From: Clostridia bacterium
GTDB lineage: Bacteria; Bacillota; Clostridia; Oscillospirales; Acutalibacteraceae
DNA length: 64,000 nt
Direction of reading: 5' to 3'
Assembly: GCA_017461235.1 (NCBI GenBank)
Contig: JAFTYU010000030.1
Coordinates: forward strand, 1 to 64,000
Shown: in pieces, positions 10,961 to 19,057 of the stretch
Layout: each line of letters opens with the position of its first letter
Position numbering within the stretch: the first letter of the stretch is position 1
Made by a program: the position numbers and the translations under genes
Notes under the pieces: generated by a model
The model's input: the letters and a program-made list of their open reading frames with translations, nothing else
Database searches by the model: none
What the model was told of the DNA's origin: nothing

Positions 10961-11884
10961 TCACCTCATATAAAGATGGCTGAGATATGCCACGCCTGCG
11001 GCATTATCGCAAGAAAATTCAGGCTCCGCAAAGAAAGCCTCATAACGGGAAGTAATTATATCTTTTATTATTTTATCCGACATCACTCCACCTGCATATA
11101 TTACAGGTAACTCGCCGTATTTTTTAAAAGCGTGCAAAGTCATTTCACACACGGCATCGGCTATATATGTGAGTAAGAATTTTGCTGTATCTTCGGGACT
11201 TTCTCCATTATCGAGCATTCTGATACATTTATTCTCAAGACCCGAAAGAGAACAAAATCCGTCCTGAAGCTTGATTTTATTTTTGAAATTCTTTTGAGAT
11301 TTCAAGGCAAGCTTCTCAACACCCGAGCCCGACGGAAAAGGTATGCCCATTTTCACACCGATACGGTCAACCGCCTGCCCCGCTTTTAAATCAGAAGACG
11401 AAGCAACGGGGTGTGTTGTAAAAATCCCTTTATCATCAGGTCTGCACAAAACCAGGTCAGTAGTACCGCCGGAAACGTGAAAAGCCAGAAATTCCTTGTT
11501 TAATAAATCCCTTTTGCCTGCAGAATAAAGAGCGGCAGCAATATGACCCTGTTGATGCGAAAACTTGTGTAACGGAACACCCAGAGCGGCACTGACAGAG
11601 CGCGCTGCACTCTCGCCGACTAAAAAACAAGGCATATAAGAGCCTGTCCGTGTTGTAGGTGTAACGGAAACACCCACTGAATGAATATCATTACCTGTTT
11701 TAAGCAACAAATTCTCCAACAGCTCGGGATAGGCTTTGGAATGGTGGAAAACAGCATCGCTCTGACGAATACCTTTTTCGCCTTCTTTTACAGGTAAAAG
11801 TCTTTTATTCTGAACAAACTCAACACCGTTAAAAAAGGCAACGGAGGTTGTATAGTTGCTCGTATCGAAACCGAGAGAGTTCAT
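10961..11884 (-). CDS. TsaD/Kae1-family paralogue (M22 'glycoprotease-like' protein)
   Basis: A 307-residue member of the ASKHA-fold TsaD/Kae1 family, distinct from the canonical tsaD at 60338-61348. It keeps FDTSNYTTSVA at the N-terminus, the HxxxH metal motif in SHQQGHIAA and nucleotide-loop glycines in HVSGGTTDL, and ends with YAGGVMSDK. It lacks the strict TsaD wording (HHLRGH, GGHTHI). The start at 11884 directly follows the nusB stop at 11886; the longer frame would overlap nusB. Clostridia commonly have such a gene beside nusB/xseA, usually annotated O-sialoglycoprotein endopeptidase. Its role in t6A synthesis or anything else is unknown. Confidence 0.8.
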   Translation of the reverse strand: MNSLGFDTSNYTTSVAFFNGVEFVQNKRLLPVKEGEKGIRQSDAVFHHSKAYPELLENLLLKTGNDIHSVGVSVTPTTRTGSYMPCFLVGESAARSVSAALGVPLHKFSHQQGHIAAALYSAGKRDLLNKEFLAFHVSGGTTDLVLCRPDDKGIFTTHPVASSSDLKAGQAVDRIGVKMGIPFPSGSGVEKLALKSQKNFKNKIKLQDGFCSLSGLENKCIRMLDNGESPEDTAKFLLTYIADAVCEMTLHAFKKYGELPVIYAGGVMSDKIIKDIITSRYEAFFAEPEFSCDNAAGVAYLSHLYMR

Positions 11885-11885
11885 A

Positions 11886-12281
11886 TTACAGACCTTTAAC
11901 AATTGCACCGAGAACACCGTTAACGTAAGATGCATCATCGGTAGTTCCGTATTTTTTCATAAGCTCAACCGCTTCATTAACTGTAACACCTGCAGGAACT
12001 TCATCAACGTATTTGATTTCGCTGACAGCAAGGCGCAAAACCGCAAGAGAGACTTTGGGCAGACGCTGAATAGACCAACCACGCAGATTGTCGGCAATAA
12101 TTGTGTCTATCTCATCACCGTTACTTCCTGCTTTTTCAAGAAGCACCGAGGCAAAGTTATTAATTTTTATTAAACCTGCCTCCTGTGCGTTGCCGACGAT
12201 TTCTTCGATAGTTTCGTCTTCGCAAAAAATCTTTTCAAAAAGAACAAAGAATGCTTGTTCTCTCGCTTCGCTCCTTGTCAT
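11886..12281 (-). CDS. nusB: Transcription antitermination factor NusB
   Basis: An RNA-binding protein that with NusE/S10 promotes antitermination on rRNA operons. The 131-residue all-helical protein begins with the family's MTRSEAREQAFFVLFE and contains LRLAVSEIKY followed by VPAGVTVNEAVELMKKYGTTDDASYVNGVLGAI, a hallmark of the C-terminal half. The ribosome site GAGGAG lies seven bases upstream. It is the first gene of the long minus-strand operon that runs to about 2200. Confidence 0.96.
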   Translation of the reverse strand: MTRSEAREQAFFVLFEKIFCEDETIEEIVGNAQEAGLIKINNFASVLLEKAGSNGDEIDTIIADNLRGWSIQRLPKVSLAVLRLAVSEIKYVDEVPAGVTVNEAVELMKKYGTTDDASYVNGVLGAIVKGL

Positions 12282-12341
12282 AAAAATCTCCTCACATCCA
12301 TAAATGAATTCTGAATAGTATTATCCACTATAAATCAACTA

Positions 12342-12370
12342 ATTATATCATACTACTATATAATTATCAA
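12342..12370 (-). promoter_or_regulatory. Promoter of the nusB-xseAB-dxs-recN operon
   Basis: Minus-strand TTGATA (12365-12370), a 17-base spacer and TATAAT (12342-12347), 60 bases before the nusB start. With gaps of fewer than 15 bases, or overlaps, between all later genes, it may drive the whole 10-kb operon. Confidence 0.7.
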
Positions 12371-12380
12371 GTTATAAAAA

Positions 12381-12414
12381 ACAGGAAGAACAAGTTTTTA
12401 CCTGTTCTTCCTGT
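12381..12414 (-). terminator. Terminator of the Thr/Pro-repeat protein gene
   Basis: A 12-bp perfect stem, ACAGGAAGAACA / TGTTCTTCCTGT, followed on the minus strand by a T run. It lies between the stop at 12435 and the nusB promoter and isolates the operon. Confidence 0.88.
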
Positions 12415-12434
12415 AATTTTTTTGTTTCAGGGAA

Positions 12435-13499
12435 TCAATATGCGAAGTTGTAATATTCGGAAACTTCTTTAACGACTGCTGATACAGGGAGATAACCATC
12501 CATGAAGTCTGCAACGTAAGAAGATGTCTGTTTCAATGAAACGATTTCACCTGTTGCGGGATTGTAGATAAGTTCAACAGTGCAATCTGTATAAGTAAGG
12601 CTGATTTCTTCAACCTCGCCGTTATCGAGAATATCTCTGAAATCTTCAGCGGTGACTACAGGGAACATTGCACTTGTGAAACTTTCAGACTGTCTTGCAT
12701 TATCTTTGATGGGAGTGGGATTGGACTCATCATTAAGAACGATTGTAAGCTTGATTGTGCCGTCAGCGAGTTTTTCTTTAGAAGCAGATTTAACCGCTTC
12801 AGCTACTGCATCGGCATTTTCATCATCAAGAATACTTGCGTAGCTTTTATTAGGAATACAGAGTTCCTTTGTAACTTTGTCCGCAGGAACAACTGTGGGA
12901 GCTGCTTTTGCATCGCCTTCGGAAACAAAGTAATCAGGGTTGTTGGAAGCAACGTCACCAAAACCAAAGAACCAATCCTCCCAGAAATCCCAGGAAACTG
13001 TTCTGTATGTAGCTTTAGTAAACGATGGACGTACACCGGCAAGCTTAGCTTTGTTTACAACATCGTTGTAGTTTTTGAGAATTGACTGATTCTGTTTAAG
13101 AAGTTCAGCAGAACTTGTGGTTGACTCTGTTTCCGGAGCCTTTGTTGTATCAGGTGCCTTTGTTGTATCGGGCGCCTTTGTTGTGTCAGGAGCCTTTGTT
13201 GTGTCAGGAGCCTTTGTTGTATCAGGTGCCTTTGTAGGTGCCTGTGTAGCAGGAGCCTGAACAGGTGCCTGTGTAACGGGAGCCTGTGTAGGTGTCTGAA
13301 CAACAGGATTGTTATTTACAAGCTGATCAAGCTTCTCCCCTACAACAGGAATATTTTTCAAGCTGTCTTTAAAAAGATATGTAGCAGAGGCAAGTTTAAT
13401 GGCAGAACTTGTTAAAAGCCCTATAACAACGCAAGTAGCAAGAATCATAGCCACAACGCCCGAAAGTCTGCTTCTGGATTTTTTATCTGTATTTTTCAT
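12435..13499 (-). CDS. Membrane-anchored extracellular protein with Thr-Lys-Ala-Pro-Asp repeat linker
   Basis: A 354-residue protein of unknown function. The start at 13499 (MKNTDKKSRSR) follows AGGGGG and gives a positively charged N-terminus and a transmembrane segment (about 13-35: VVAMILATCVVIGLL). Next comes a disordered linker (about 65-125) of TQAP-type and five-fold TTKAPD repeats, ending in a Ser/Thr-rich stretch, then a soluble domain of about 220 residues with LLKQNQSILKNYNDVVNKAK, a WEDWFFGFGD motif and a C-terminal beta-rich part. The topology suggests a surface-exposed domain on a flexible stalk. It has its own promoter and terminator and is divergent from the ceramidase-like gene. 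Confidence 0.75.
   Translation of the reverse strand: MKNTDKKSRSRLSGVVAMILATCVVIGLLTSSAIKLASATYLFKDSLKNIPVVGEKLDQLVNNNPVVQTPTQAPVTQAPVQAPATQAPTKAPDTTKAPDTTKAPDTTKAPDTTKAPDTTKAPETESTTSSAELLKQNQSILKNYNDVVNKAKLAGVRPSFTKATYRTVSWDFWEDWFFGFGDVASNNPDYFVSEGDAKAAPTVVPADKVTKELCIPNKSYASILDDENADAVAEAVKSASKEKLADGTIKLTIVLNDESNPTPIKDNARQSESFTSAMFPVVTAEDFRDILDNGEVEEISLTYTDCTVELIYNPATGEIVSLKQTSSYVADFMDGYLPVSAVVKEVSEYYNFAY
13141..13230 (-). repeat. Five 18-bp tandem repeats encoding the TTKAPD linker
   Basis: Five 18-base units, differing only at synonymous positions, encode the repeated TTKAPD hexapeptide. Copy number could vary by slippage, changing stalk length. Confidence 0.85.
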
Positions 13500-13536
13500 C
13501 AGAGTATCCCCCTTGATACCATATAACTTCCATAAC

Positions 13537-13565
13537 ATTCTACACAAAACTTGCGAAAATGTCAA
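13537..13565 (-). promoter_or_regulatory. Promoter of the Thr/Pro-repeat protein gene
   Basis: Minus-strand TTGACA (13560-13565), 17 bases, TAGAAT (13537-13542), about 38 bases before the start codon. Confidence 0.75.
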
Positions 13566-13659
13566 TACAAAAAGTTGTGATACTTCATTTGTTTTTCAAT
13601 AATGCACTTTTTTGTGCAAAACACTAAAGTAATGGTGTAGAATTTAGCAATAATGATAG

Positions 13660-13688
13660 TTGAATTTTCTGTAAATATATTGTAAAAT
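13660..13688 (+). promoter_or_regulatory. Promoter of the ceramidase-like gene
   Basis: TTGAAT (13660-13665), 17 bases, TAAAAT (13683-13688), upstream of the ribosome site AAGGAG and the ATG at 13744. It points away from the promoter at 13537-13565. Confidence 0.65.
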
Positions 13689-13743
13689 ATGTTATCAAAT
13701 AATGTTGTCACAAAATGACAATATAAAAGGAGACAGAACTACT

Positions 13744-16086
13744 ATGAAAAAGAGCAGGTTCACAAAACTCATTGCTGTTACTCTCGCCCTCATTTTAGCC
13801 TTCTCGGCTTTCAGCTCAGTAACAGTAGGAGCCACAAGTGCTTACCCTATTACCGAAAGTGAAAATCCCATTGGTGTTATCTTCTCGGATATCATTGATA
13901 CACTTTTGAGATTCATCCTTGATATGTTTGCCGGTTTATTCGGTGACGGGCCCGGATTCGTAACAAAAGAAGAAGCCCAGGTGATGGCTTCGGATAACTA
14001 TTACGAAGGTATCGGTAAAGAATTTGTCAGCGAAGCCGAAGAAGATGCTAAATGGCATCTCGGTTACGCAAACGAAAGCCTTATCCCCGCTGACTATGAC
14101 AACGGTTCATACTACATCGGCGGTTATATCGCTCCCGAAAACGGCTTTACAAACGTTGTTGAAGGTATAGCTCAGATTCCCGGTCTCGGCCAGGACGATA
14201 TGAAAGTAAGATGTATCGCTATCAACGACGGCACCGATAAAGGCACTGTCCTTTTCGCAACTGTTGACTGTATCGGTATCACAAACGCTGATATTAAAGA
14301 CATCCGTGCTTTGCTTGCAGACTTTGCAGAAGCTAACAACATTGTTTCTATCAACGTTGCTTCCACACATACACACAGCTGTATCGACACAGAAGGTCTC
14401 TGGACAAAGAATATCGCTAAAATCGTTTCTAACGGTATTGTCAGCGCTACAGAAGCAGACGAAGAGCTTCAGCAGGGTACAAATCCCGAGTATATGGCTT
14501 TCCTTAAAGAAACTGTTGCTGATTCTCTTAAAGCTGCATATCTCAATATGGAACCCGGTGTTCTTACATATTCAACTAAAGACATCGGTCAGGATTATTT
14601 CCAGAACAAGAACCGTCCTTCCGCAGGTCAGATGATTTACGAAACAAATGAATCAGGTGAAAAAGTTTTCACAGGTGAAACAGAAATCGCTATGACCGAT
14701 ATCACAAGATTCGTATTCAGACCCGATGATGAATCTGTTAAATCAACAATGATTCTTAACATCGCTGCCCATCCCGACGTTGCAGGTCTTCCCACACAGA
14801 GCAACTCCGGTAGAGAAATCAGTGGTGACTACGTATTCTACTGTGGTCAGTTCCTTGAAAAATACGGTTACAACTTTATGTTCTTCCAGGGTGCTATTGC
14901 AGGTATCTACATGGCACGTGGCGAAACCGGTGACGGTGTTGAAACTCAGCAGAGAGTTGAAGAATCACAGAGATACGGTTATGAACTTGCAAGAATCCTT
15001 CTTTCAATGAATCTTACAGAAGAAGAAATCCTTGCTGACGAAAGACTTGCAAACACTGCAGAAGTTGAAAAACATACCGAATTAGTTTCAATCTACGACG
15101 AAGACGGTAACCTTAACAGCAAATTCAATGATTATGGTTTCAGCTTTGCAGATTACGCAACTACAACTATTTCATCCGCGGACGGCACTCTCGACATCCA
15201 CAGAATCAATACTCCCTTCTCAATTGTTGCAGACGAAGAAGCTAATTCAATCGCTATCAAGAGCGGTGAATATACAGTTTCAAAGACTGTATATGAAGAA
15301 GGTTACACAGTTGGTTCAATGCCTGCACAGGGTCTTTACGCTGTAACTAACGAAGACGGCGATATCGTTGAATTGTTCGTTGATGAAACAATCTCAAAAG
15401 TAGAAATCAACTCAACCGATAAAGTTGTCAAAATCCTTTTCGGTGCCGCAACAGTTATTGAATTTGACTTAGACGGCAAAACCTGCAAAACAACTTATAA
15501 CAAATTTGTTCTTGACAGATACGGCAAAGCTTACGAAGATGGCAAAATGCCCATCAACCCTGATTACACTATCTGGTATGAAAATTGGGAACCCGTTGAA
15601 GAAGTTGAAGTTGAACCCTTCCTTAACCTTTATCTCAAACAGGTAGAGATTCCGATTTCAAACGCTCTCATTGAAGCAGTCGGCAAACTCAATATGGCTA
15701 ACTACGTTGTTATTGCCAACGAAGACGGTTCATACGCAACAATCACAGAAATCGGTTATATGGAAATCGGCAACAACTTCAAAACCGTATTCCTTCCCGG
15801 TGAAATTTGTCAGGACCTTGTTGCTCCCGATGGTATCTCACTTATCGGTGAAAATGCTATCACAGGTAAGAATTACTCAAGCGTTCCTGCTTGCACCGTA
15901 TTCGGCGATGACATACAGTGCTTCGGTCTTATGAATGACGCTATCGGTTATGTAGTTCCCGATAATGACTTTACAATGGGTGACCCTGCAAACCACTACC
16001 ATGAACTTATTTCTCTCGGTGGCGGCGTTGCTTCCGCACTCACAGACGGTCTTGTAGAACTCGAAAGCGAAATCGTTCGCGTATAA
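13744..16086 (+). CDS. Secreted neutral/alkaline ceramidase-like hydrolase
   Basis: A 780-residue exported protein. MKKSRFTKL then ALILAFSAFSSVTVGA (about 10-30) is a signal peptide; there is no C-terminal anchor. Residues about 115-260 resemble the N-terminal catalytic part of the neutral/alkaline non-lysosomal ceramidase family: GGYIAPENGF, CIAINDG, FATVDCIGI and the metal-binding STHTHS motif with two histidines. A second conserved block is ILNIAAHPD (about residue 340), followed by GDYVFY and FFQGAIAG. The C-terminal half is beta-rich and diverged, so the substrate could be another N-acyl lipid or peptide. The start is fixed by AAGGAG and the signal peptide. Gene family call moderate; ceramide as substrate is only inference. 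Confidence 0.65.
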   Translation: MKKSRFTKLIAVTLALILAFSAFSSVTVGATSAYPITESENPIGVIFSDIIDTLLRFILDMFAGLFGDGPGFVTKEEAQVMASDNYYEGIGKEFVSEAEEDAKWHLGYANESLIPADYDNGSYYIGGYIAPENGFTNVVEGIAQIPGLGQDDMKVRCIAINDGTDKGTVLFATVDCIGITNADIKDIRALLADFAEANNIVSINVASTHTHSCIDTEGLWTKNIAKIVSNGIVSATEADEELQQGTNPEYMAFLKETVADSLKAAYLNMEPGVLTYSTKDIGQDYFQNKNRPSAGQMIYETNESGEKVFTGETEIAMTDITRFVFRPDDESVKSTMILNIAAHPDVAGLPTQSNSGREISGDYVFYCGQFLEKYGYNFMFFQGAIAGIYMARGETGDGVETQQRVEESQRYGYELARILLSMNLTEEEILADERLANTAEVEKHTELVSIYDEDGNLNSKFNDYGFSFADYATTTISSADGTLDIHRINTPFSIVADEEANSIAIKSGEYTVSKTVYEEGYTVGSMPAQGLYAVTNEDGDIVELFVDETISKVEINSTDKVVKILFGAATVIEFDLDGKTCKTTYNKFVLDRYGKAYEDGKMPINPDYTIWYENWEPVEEVEVEPFLNLYLKQVEIPISNALIEAVGKLNMANYVVIANEDGSYATITEIGYMEIGNNFKTVFLPGEICQDLVAPDGISLIGENAITGKNYSSVPACTVFGDDIQCFGLMNDAIGYVVPDNDFTMGDPANHYHELISLGGGVASALTDGLVELESEIVRV

Positions 16087-16098
16087 GCTCACTCTCTC

Positions 16099-16131
16099 AT
16101 TCCCCGCTTGTTATAAGCGGGGAATTTTTTT
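16099..16131 (+). terminator. Terminator after the ceramidase-like gene
   Basis: Stem TTCCCCGCTT / AAGCGGGGAA with a five-base loop, followed by seven T residues. Confidence 0.92.
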
Positions 16132-16226
16132 ATATACTATTATATAATATGCATTTACAGTCTTGTTTTTTTGACACAATGTGATAAAATTAAGTTGTTT
16201 TAAAAAACAACTTTTCGGAGGTCATT

Positions 16227-17171
16227 ATGTTAAAAATTGCTCTTGTAGGTGTTGGCGGTATCAGCGGCGCGCACATCCCCGCATGGGATGAAATGGAAAA
16301 CGCAGAACTCGTTGCTCTGTGCGACATCCGTCCGGAACGTATGGAAAAATACGAAAACAAACGTCATTACACAGATTTTGAAGAAATGCTGAACAGTGAA
16401 GAAATCGATATTCTCGATATTTGTCTTCCTACATATTTACACGCTGACTACGCCGTAAAGGCAATGGAGCGCGGGATTCACGTTATTTGTGAAAAGCCTG
16501 TTTCTTTGAAGGCCGAAGATATTGACAGAGTTTATGAAACAGCGAAAAAGAATAATGTCAAGTTTATGGTTGCTCAGGTTTTAAGATTCTGGCCCGAATA
16601 TGAGCTTCTCAAAGAAATTTACGAAACAAAAAAATACGGTAAGCTCCTTTCCGGTACTATGACAAGATTAGGCTGTTATCCACGCTGGAGCTGGGACGGT
16701 TGGATGATGGACGAAAAACGCAGCGGTCTTGTTCCCTTCGATTTACACATCCACGACCTTGATTATATGGTATATGCTTTCGGTATGCCTGAAGTCGTTT
16801 ATAAGTTCCGTTCAAAGCAAGCCGATCAGGATTTTATTTCCATCAATTATAACTTCGGAGATTTTACAATAAACACAGAAGCATCCTGGTATGCTACAAG
16901 TTATCCCTTTACCGCTCAATTCCGTTTCCAGTTCGAAGATGCCCTTGTTGCTAATGAAAACGGCAAAATGATAATTTATCTGAGAGATGATGAGAAAATT
17001 GACCTTTCAGAAGAAGCTGAAGGCGATACAGGTGATATCAATCTTCCCAAAAGCGATGCCTACGCAAATGAAATCAAATATTTCTTTGACTGTGTTGTTA
17101 ATGATAAACCTGTTGAAAAAATAGAGCCCAAAGAACTGCATTGTGTTCTTAACATACTCAACAGCCTTTAA
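16227..17171 (+). CDS. Gfo/Idh/MocA-family NAD(P)-dependent oxidoreductase
   Basis: A 314-residue cytosolic dehydrogenase-type protein. The N-terminal Rossmann fold shows GVGGISGAH (residues about 7-15), and the family's ICEKPVSLKAEDID motif with the catalytic-region Lys is near residue 90. The C-terminal GFO_IDH_MocA_C domain includes DLHIHDLDYMVYAFG, where a His/Asp pair usually contributes to catalysis. Family members oxidise or reduce sugars, inositols and amino sugars; the substrate cannot be assigned. GGAGG precedes the ATG. It stands alone between two terminators. Confidence 0.88.
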   Translation: MLKIALVGVGGISGAHIPAWDEMENAELVALCDIRPERMEKYENKRHYTDFEEMLNSEEIDILDICLPTYLHADYAVKAMERGIHVICEKPVSLKAEDIDRVYETAKKNNVKFMVAQVLRFWPEYELLKEIYETKKYGKLLSGTMTRLGCYPRWSWDGWMMDEKRSGLVPFDLHIHDLDYMVYAFGMPEVVYKFRSKQADQDFISINYNFGDFTINTEASWYATSYPFTAQFRFQFEDALVANENGKMIIYLRDDEKIDLSEEAEGDTGDINLPKSDAYANEIKYFFDCVVNDKPVEKIEPKELHCVLNILNSL

Positions 17172-17183
17172 TCACAATATAAG

Positions 17184-17220
17184 ACCGAAAGGAGCGTAGT
17201 TTAAAACTCCTTTCGGTTTT
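17184..17220 (+). terminator. Terminator after the Gfo/Idh/MocA gene
   Basis: Stem ACCGAAAGGAG / CTCCTTTCGGT with a T-rich tail. Confidence 0.88.
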
Positions 17221-17273
17221 AGTCTTGTATATGATAATACTTTAGTATAAAATAGTATAAAGGCGGTGGATTT

Positions 17274-18035
17274 ATGGAGCGAAACAACAATATTTCTTCA
17301 ACAGAATTTTTAAACAAGCTGGATAATTTGTTACAGAAAAATGACTATGAAAAAGCAAAACAACACGCCTTATATTGGCTGTCGGAATACAGAAGTACCG
17401 GTGACTTAAGAAATGAACTTCTTACAAACAATGAGCTTATAGGTCTTTGTCGCAAGCTCGGAGATGAAGCTGAAACAATAAGCCACGTTAAATCTGCCCT
17501 TGATTTAATAAAAAAAATGAAAATCGAAAACAATACCGGTGCTGCCACAACATATATTAATTGCGCCACAGCATATAAAGCCTTTGGAAAAGCCGATAAG
17601 TCTCTCCCCCTTTTTGAACGCGCAAAAGAAATTTACGAAAACAATCTTTCTCCTGACGATTACAGATTCGGCGGACTTTTTAATAATATGGCTCTTGCAC
17701 TTGTTGATTTACAGCGTTATCAAGATGCTGATGAATTATACAACAAAGCTCTGCATGTTGTAGGTAAAATAAAAAACAATGAACCCGAACAAGCAATAAC
17801 TCACCTTAATATGGCTACGGCTGCCGAAACTCAATACGGCATAGAAGATGCGCACACTATTATTGAAAATCACTTAAAAAAGGCCATGGAGTTGCTGGAT
17901 ACAGGCAAAGAAAGAACGGACGGAAATTATGCATTTGTCTGCGAAAAATGTGCACCGTCTTTTGGATATTACGGTTATTTTTATTACGAAAACGAATTAA
18001 ACGAACGTGCAAGGAGGATTTATGAAAGGGCTTGA
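17274..18035 (+). CDS. TPR-repeat protein paired with a DUF4037 protein
   Basis: A 253-residue helical protein with tetratricopeptide-type repeats between about residues 20 and 200, for example FGKADKSLPLFERAKEIYE and ALVDLQRYQDADELYNKAL, spaced about 40 residues. There is no signal peptide or membrane segment. The last 14 bases overlap the next gene, whose ribosome site AAGGAGG lies inside this reading frame, so the two are translationally coupled and probably act together. The TPR scaffold suggests protein-protein contact with the DUF4037 partner; function is otherwise unknown. Confidence 0.8.
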   Translation: MERNNNISSTEFLNKLDNLLQKNDYEKAKQHALYWLSEYRSTGDLRNELLTNNELIGLCRKLGDEAETISHVKSALDLIKKMKIENNTGAATTYINCATAYKAFGKADKSLPLFERAKEIYENNLSPDDYRFGGLFNNMALALVDLQRYQDADELYNKALHVVGKIKNNEPEQAITHLNMATAAETQYGIEDAHTIIENHLKKAMELLDTGKERTDGNYAFVCEKCAPSFGYYGYFYYENELNERARRIYERA

Positions 18036-18966
18036 ATTATCCGAAAAATTCTATAAAGAATATGGCGAACCCATGTTACAGGAGAATTTCAGCGATATCC
18101 TTCCGTATATTGCAGTAGGGCTTGCAGGAAGCGGCTCGGAATGTTACGGCTATGATGATGAAATATCCTGTGACCACGATTTTGAACCCGGTTTTTGTAT
18201 TTTTATTCCGGAAGAAATATTTGTCGACAGTAAACGTGCTTTTGAATTGGAAAAAGCATACGCAAGACTACCGAGAGAATTTATGGGCGTCAAAAGAAAT
18301 TCGTATTCCGCGGTTGGCGGAAACAGACACGGTGTTATTAAAACAGGGGATTTTTTTGAAAGTAAAACCGGCTCAAGGACCGGTGAGCTCACTGTTGGTC
18401 AATGGCTCACTTTACCTGAATACTCATTAGCAGAAGCCGTAAACGGCAAAGTATTTTGTGACAATTTCGGCGAATTCTCCGAAACCAGAAAAAAATTACA
18501 CCATTATCCTGCGGATATACGATTGAAAAAGCTTGCAGGAAATCTGCTCCTTATGGGTCAGTCGGGACAATATAATTACAATCGTTGTATTGCCCGTGGC
18601 GAAACTGCCGCAGCACAATTAGCGATTTTTGAATTTGTAAAAAGCACCATTAACGTTTTATTTCTATTAAACAATAAGTATATGCCGTATTATAAATGGA
18701 GTTTTCGTGCGTTGAAAGAATTAGGTGCTGAATATAAAACCACAGCAGAAACACTCGAATATTTAATTTCAAGTGACAATAACACCGAAACGGCACAACA
18801 AAAATCAAAGATAATTGAAGAGATTTGTTGTAATATTACGGCACAATTATACAATCAAAAGCTATCCGACTCCCCTTCTTGTGAAACGGAGCATCAAGCC
18901 TATATAGTAAACAACACCATAAAGGATAACAACATACGCAATATGCACATTTTGAGCGGAGTTTAA
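18022..18966 (+). CDS. DUF4037 (putative nucleotidyltransferase-fold) protein
   Basis: A 314-residue protein started at 18022 because AAGGAGG precedes it. The N-terminal half carries AGSGSECYGYDDEISCDHDFEP (around residue 35; split here as AGSGSECYG, DDEISCDHDF), matching the DUF4037 pattern and the GSxS...DxD logic of nucleotidyltransferases, where the acidic residues would bind metal. A helical C-terminal part follows, with YNRCIARGETAAAQLAI. The partner TPR gene overlaps upstream. Related pairs occur in other Clostridia, but no substrate is known. No toxin or antitoxin signature is visible. Confidence 0.78.
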   Translation: MKGLELSEKFYKEYGEPMLQENFSDILPYIAVGLAGSGSECYGYDDEISCDHDFEPGFCIFIPEEIFVDSKRAFELEKAYARLPREFMGVKRNSYSAVGGNRHGVIKTGDFFESKTGSRTGELTVGQWLTLPEYSLAEAVNGKVFCDNFGEFSETRKKLHHYPADIRLKKLAGNLLLMGQSGQYNYNRCIARGETAAAQLAIFEFVKSTINVLFLLNNKYMPYYKWSFRALKELGAEYKTTAETLEYLISSDNNTETAQQKSKIIEEICCNITAQLYNQKLSDSPSCETEHQAYIVNNTIKDNNIRNMHILSGV

Positions 18967-18996
18967 AAAATTCTGATTCGGTTAACTGCCAAAGCA

Positions 18997-19024
18997 TTGA
19001 AAAATTACAGCTTTATGTTATAAT
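18997..19024 (+). promoter_or_regulatory. Promoter of the MFS transporter
   Basis: TTGAAA (18997-19002), 16 bases, TATAAT (19019-19024), 33 bases before the start codon. Confidence 0.7.
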
Positions 19025-19057
19025 TCATTTTAAGTTTTTATAAAGGAAGTACATACA

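Noticed and set aside
13055-13303. Leu/His-rich minus-strand frame within the Thr/Pro repeat gene
   Set aside because: Alternative frame of the 18-base repeats; the main frame has the signal anchor, start and terminator.
16163-16190. Promoter for the Gfo/Idh/MocA gene using the TTGACA at 16171
   Set aside because: Only eight bases separate it from TAAAAT, too short for a sigma-A promoter; the alternative TTGTTT is weak.
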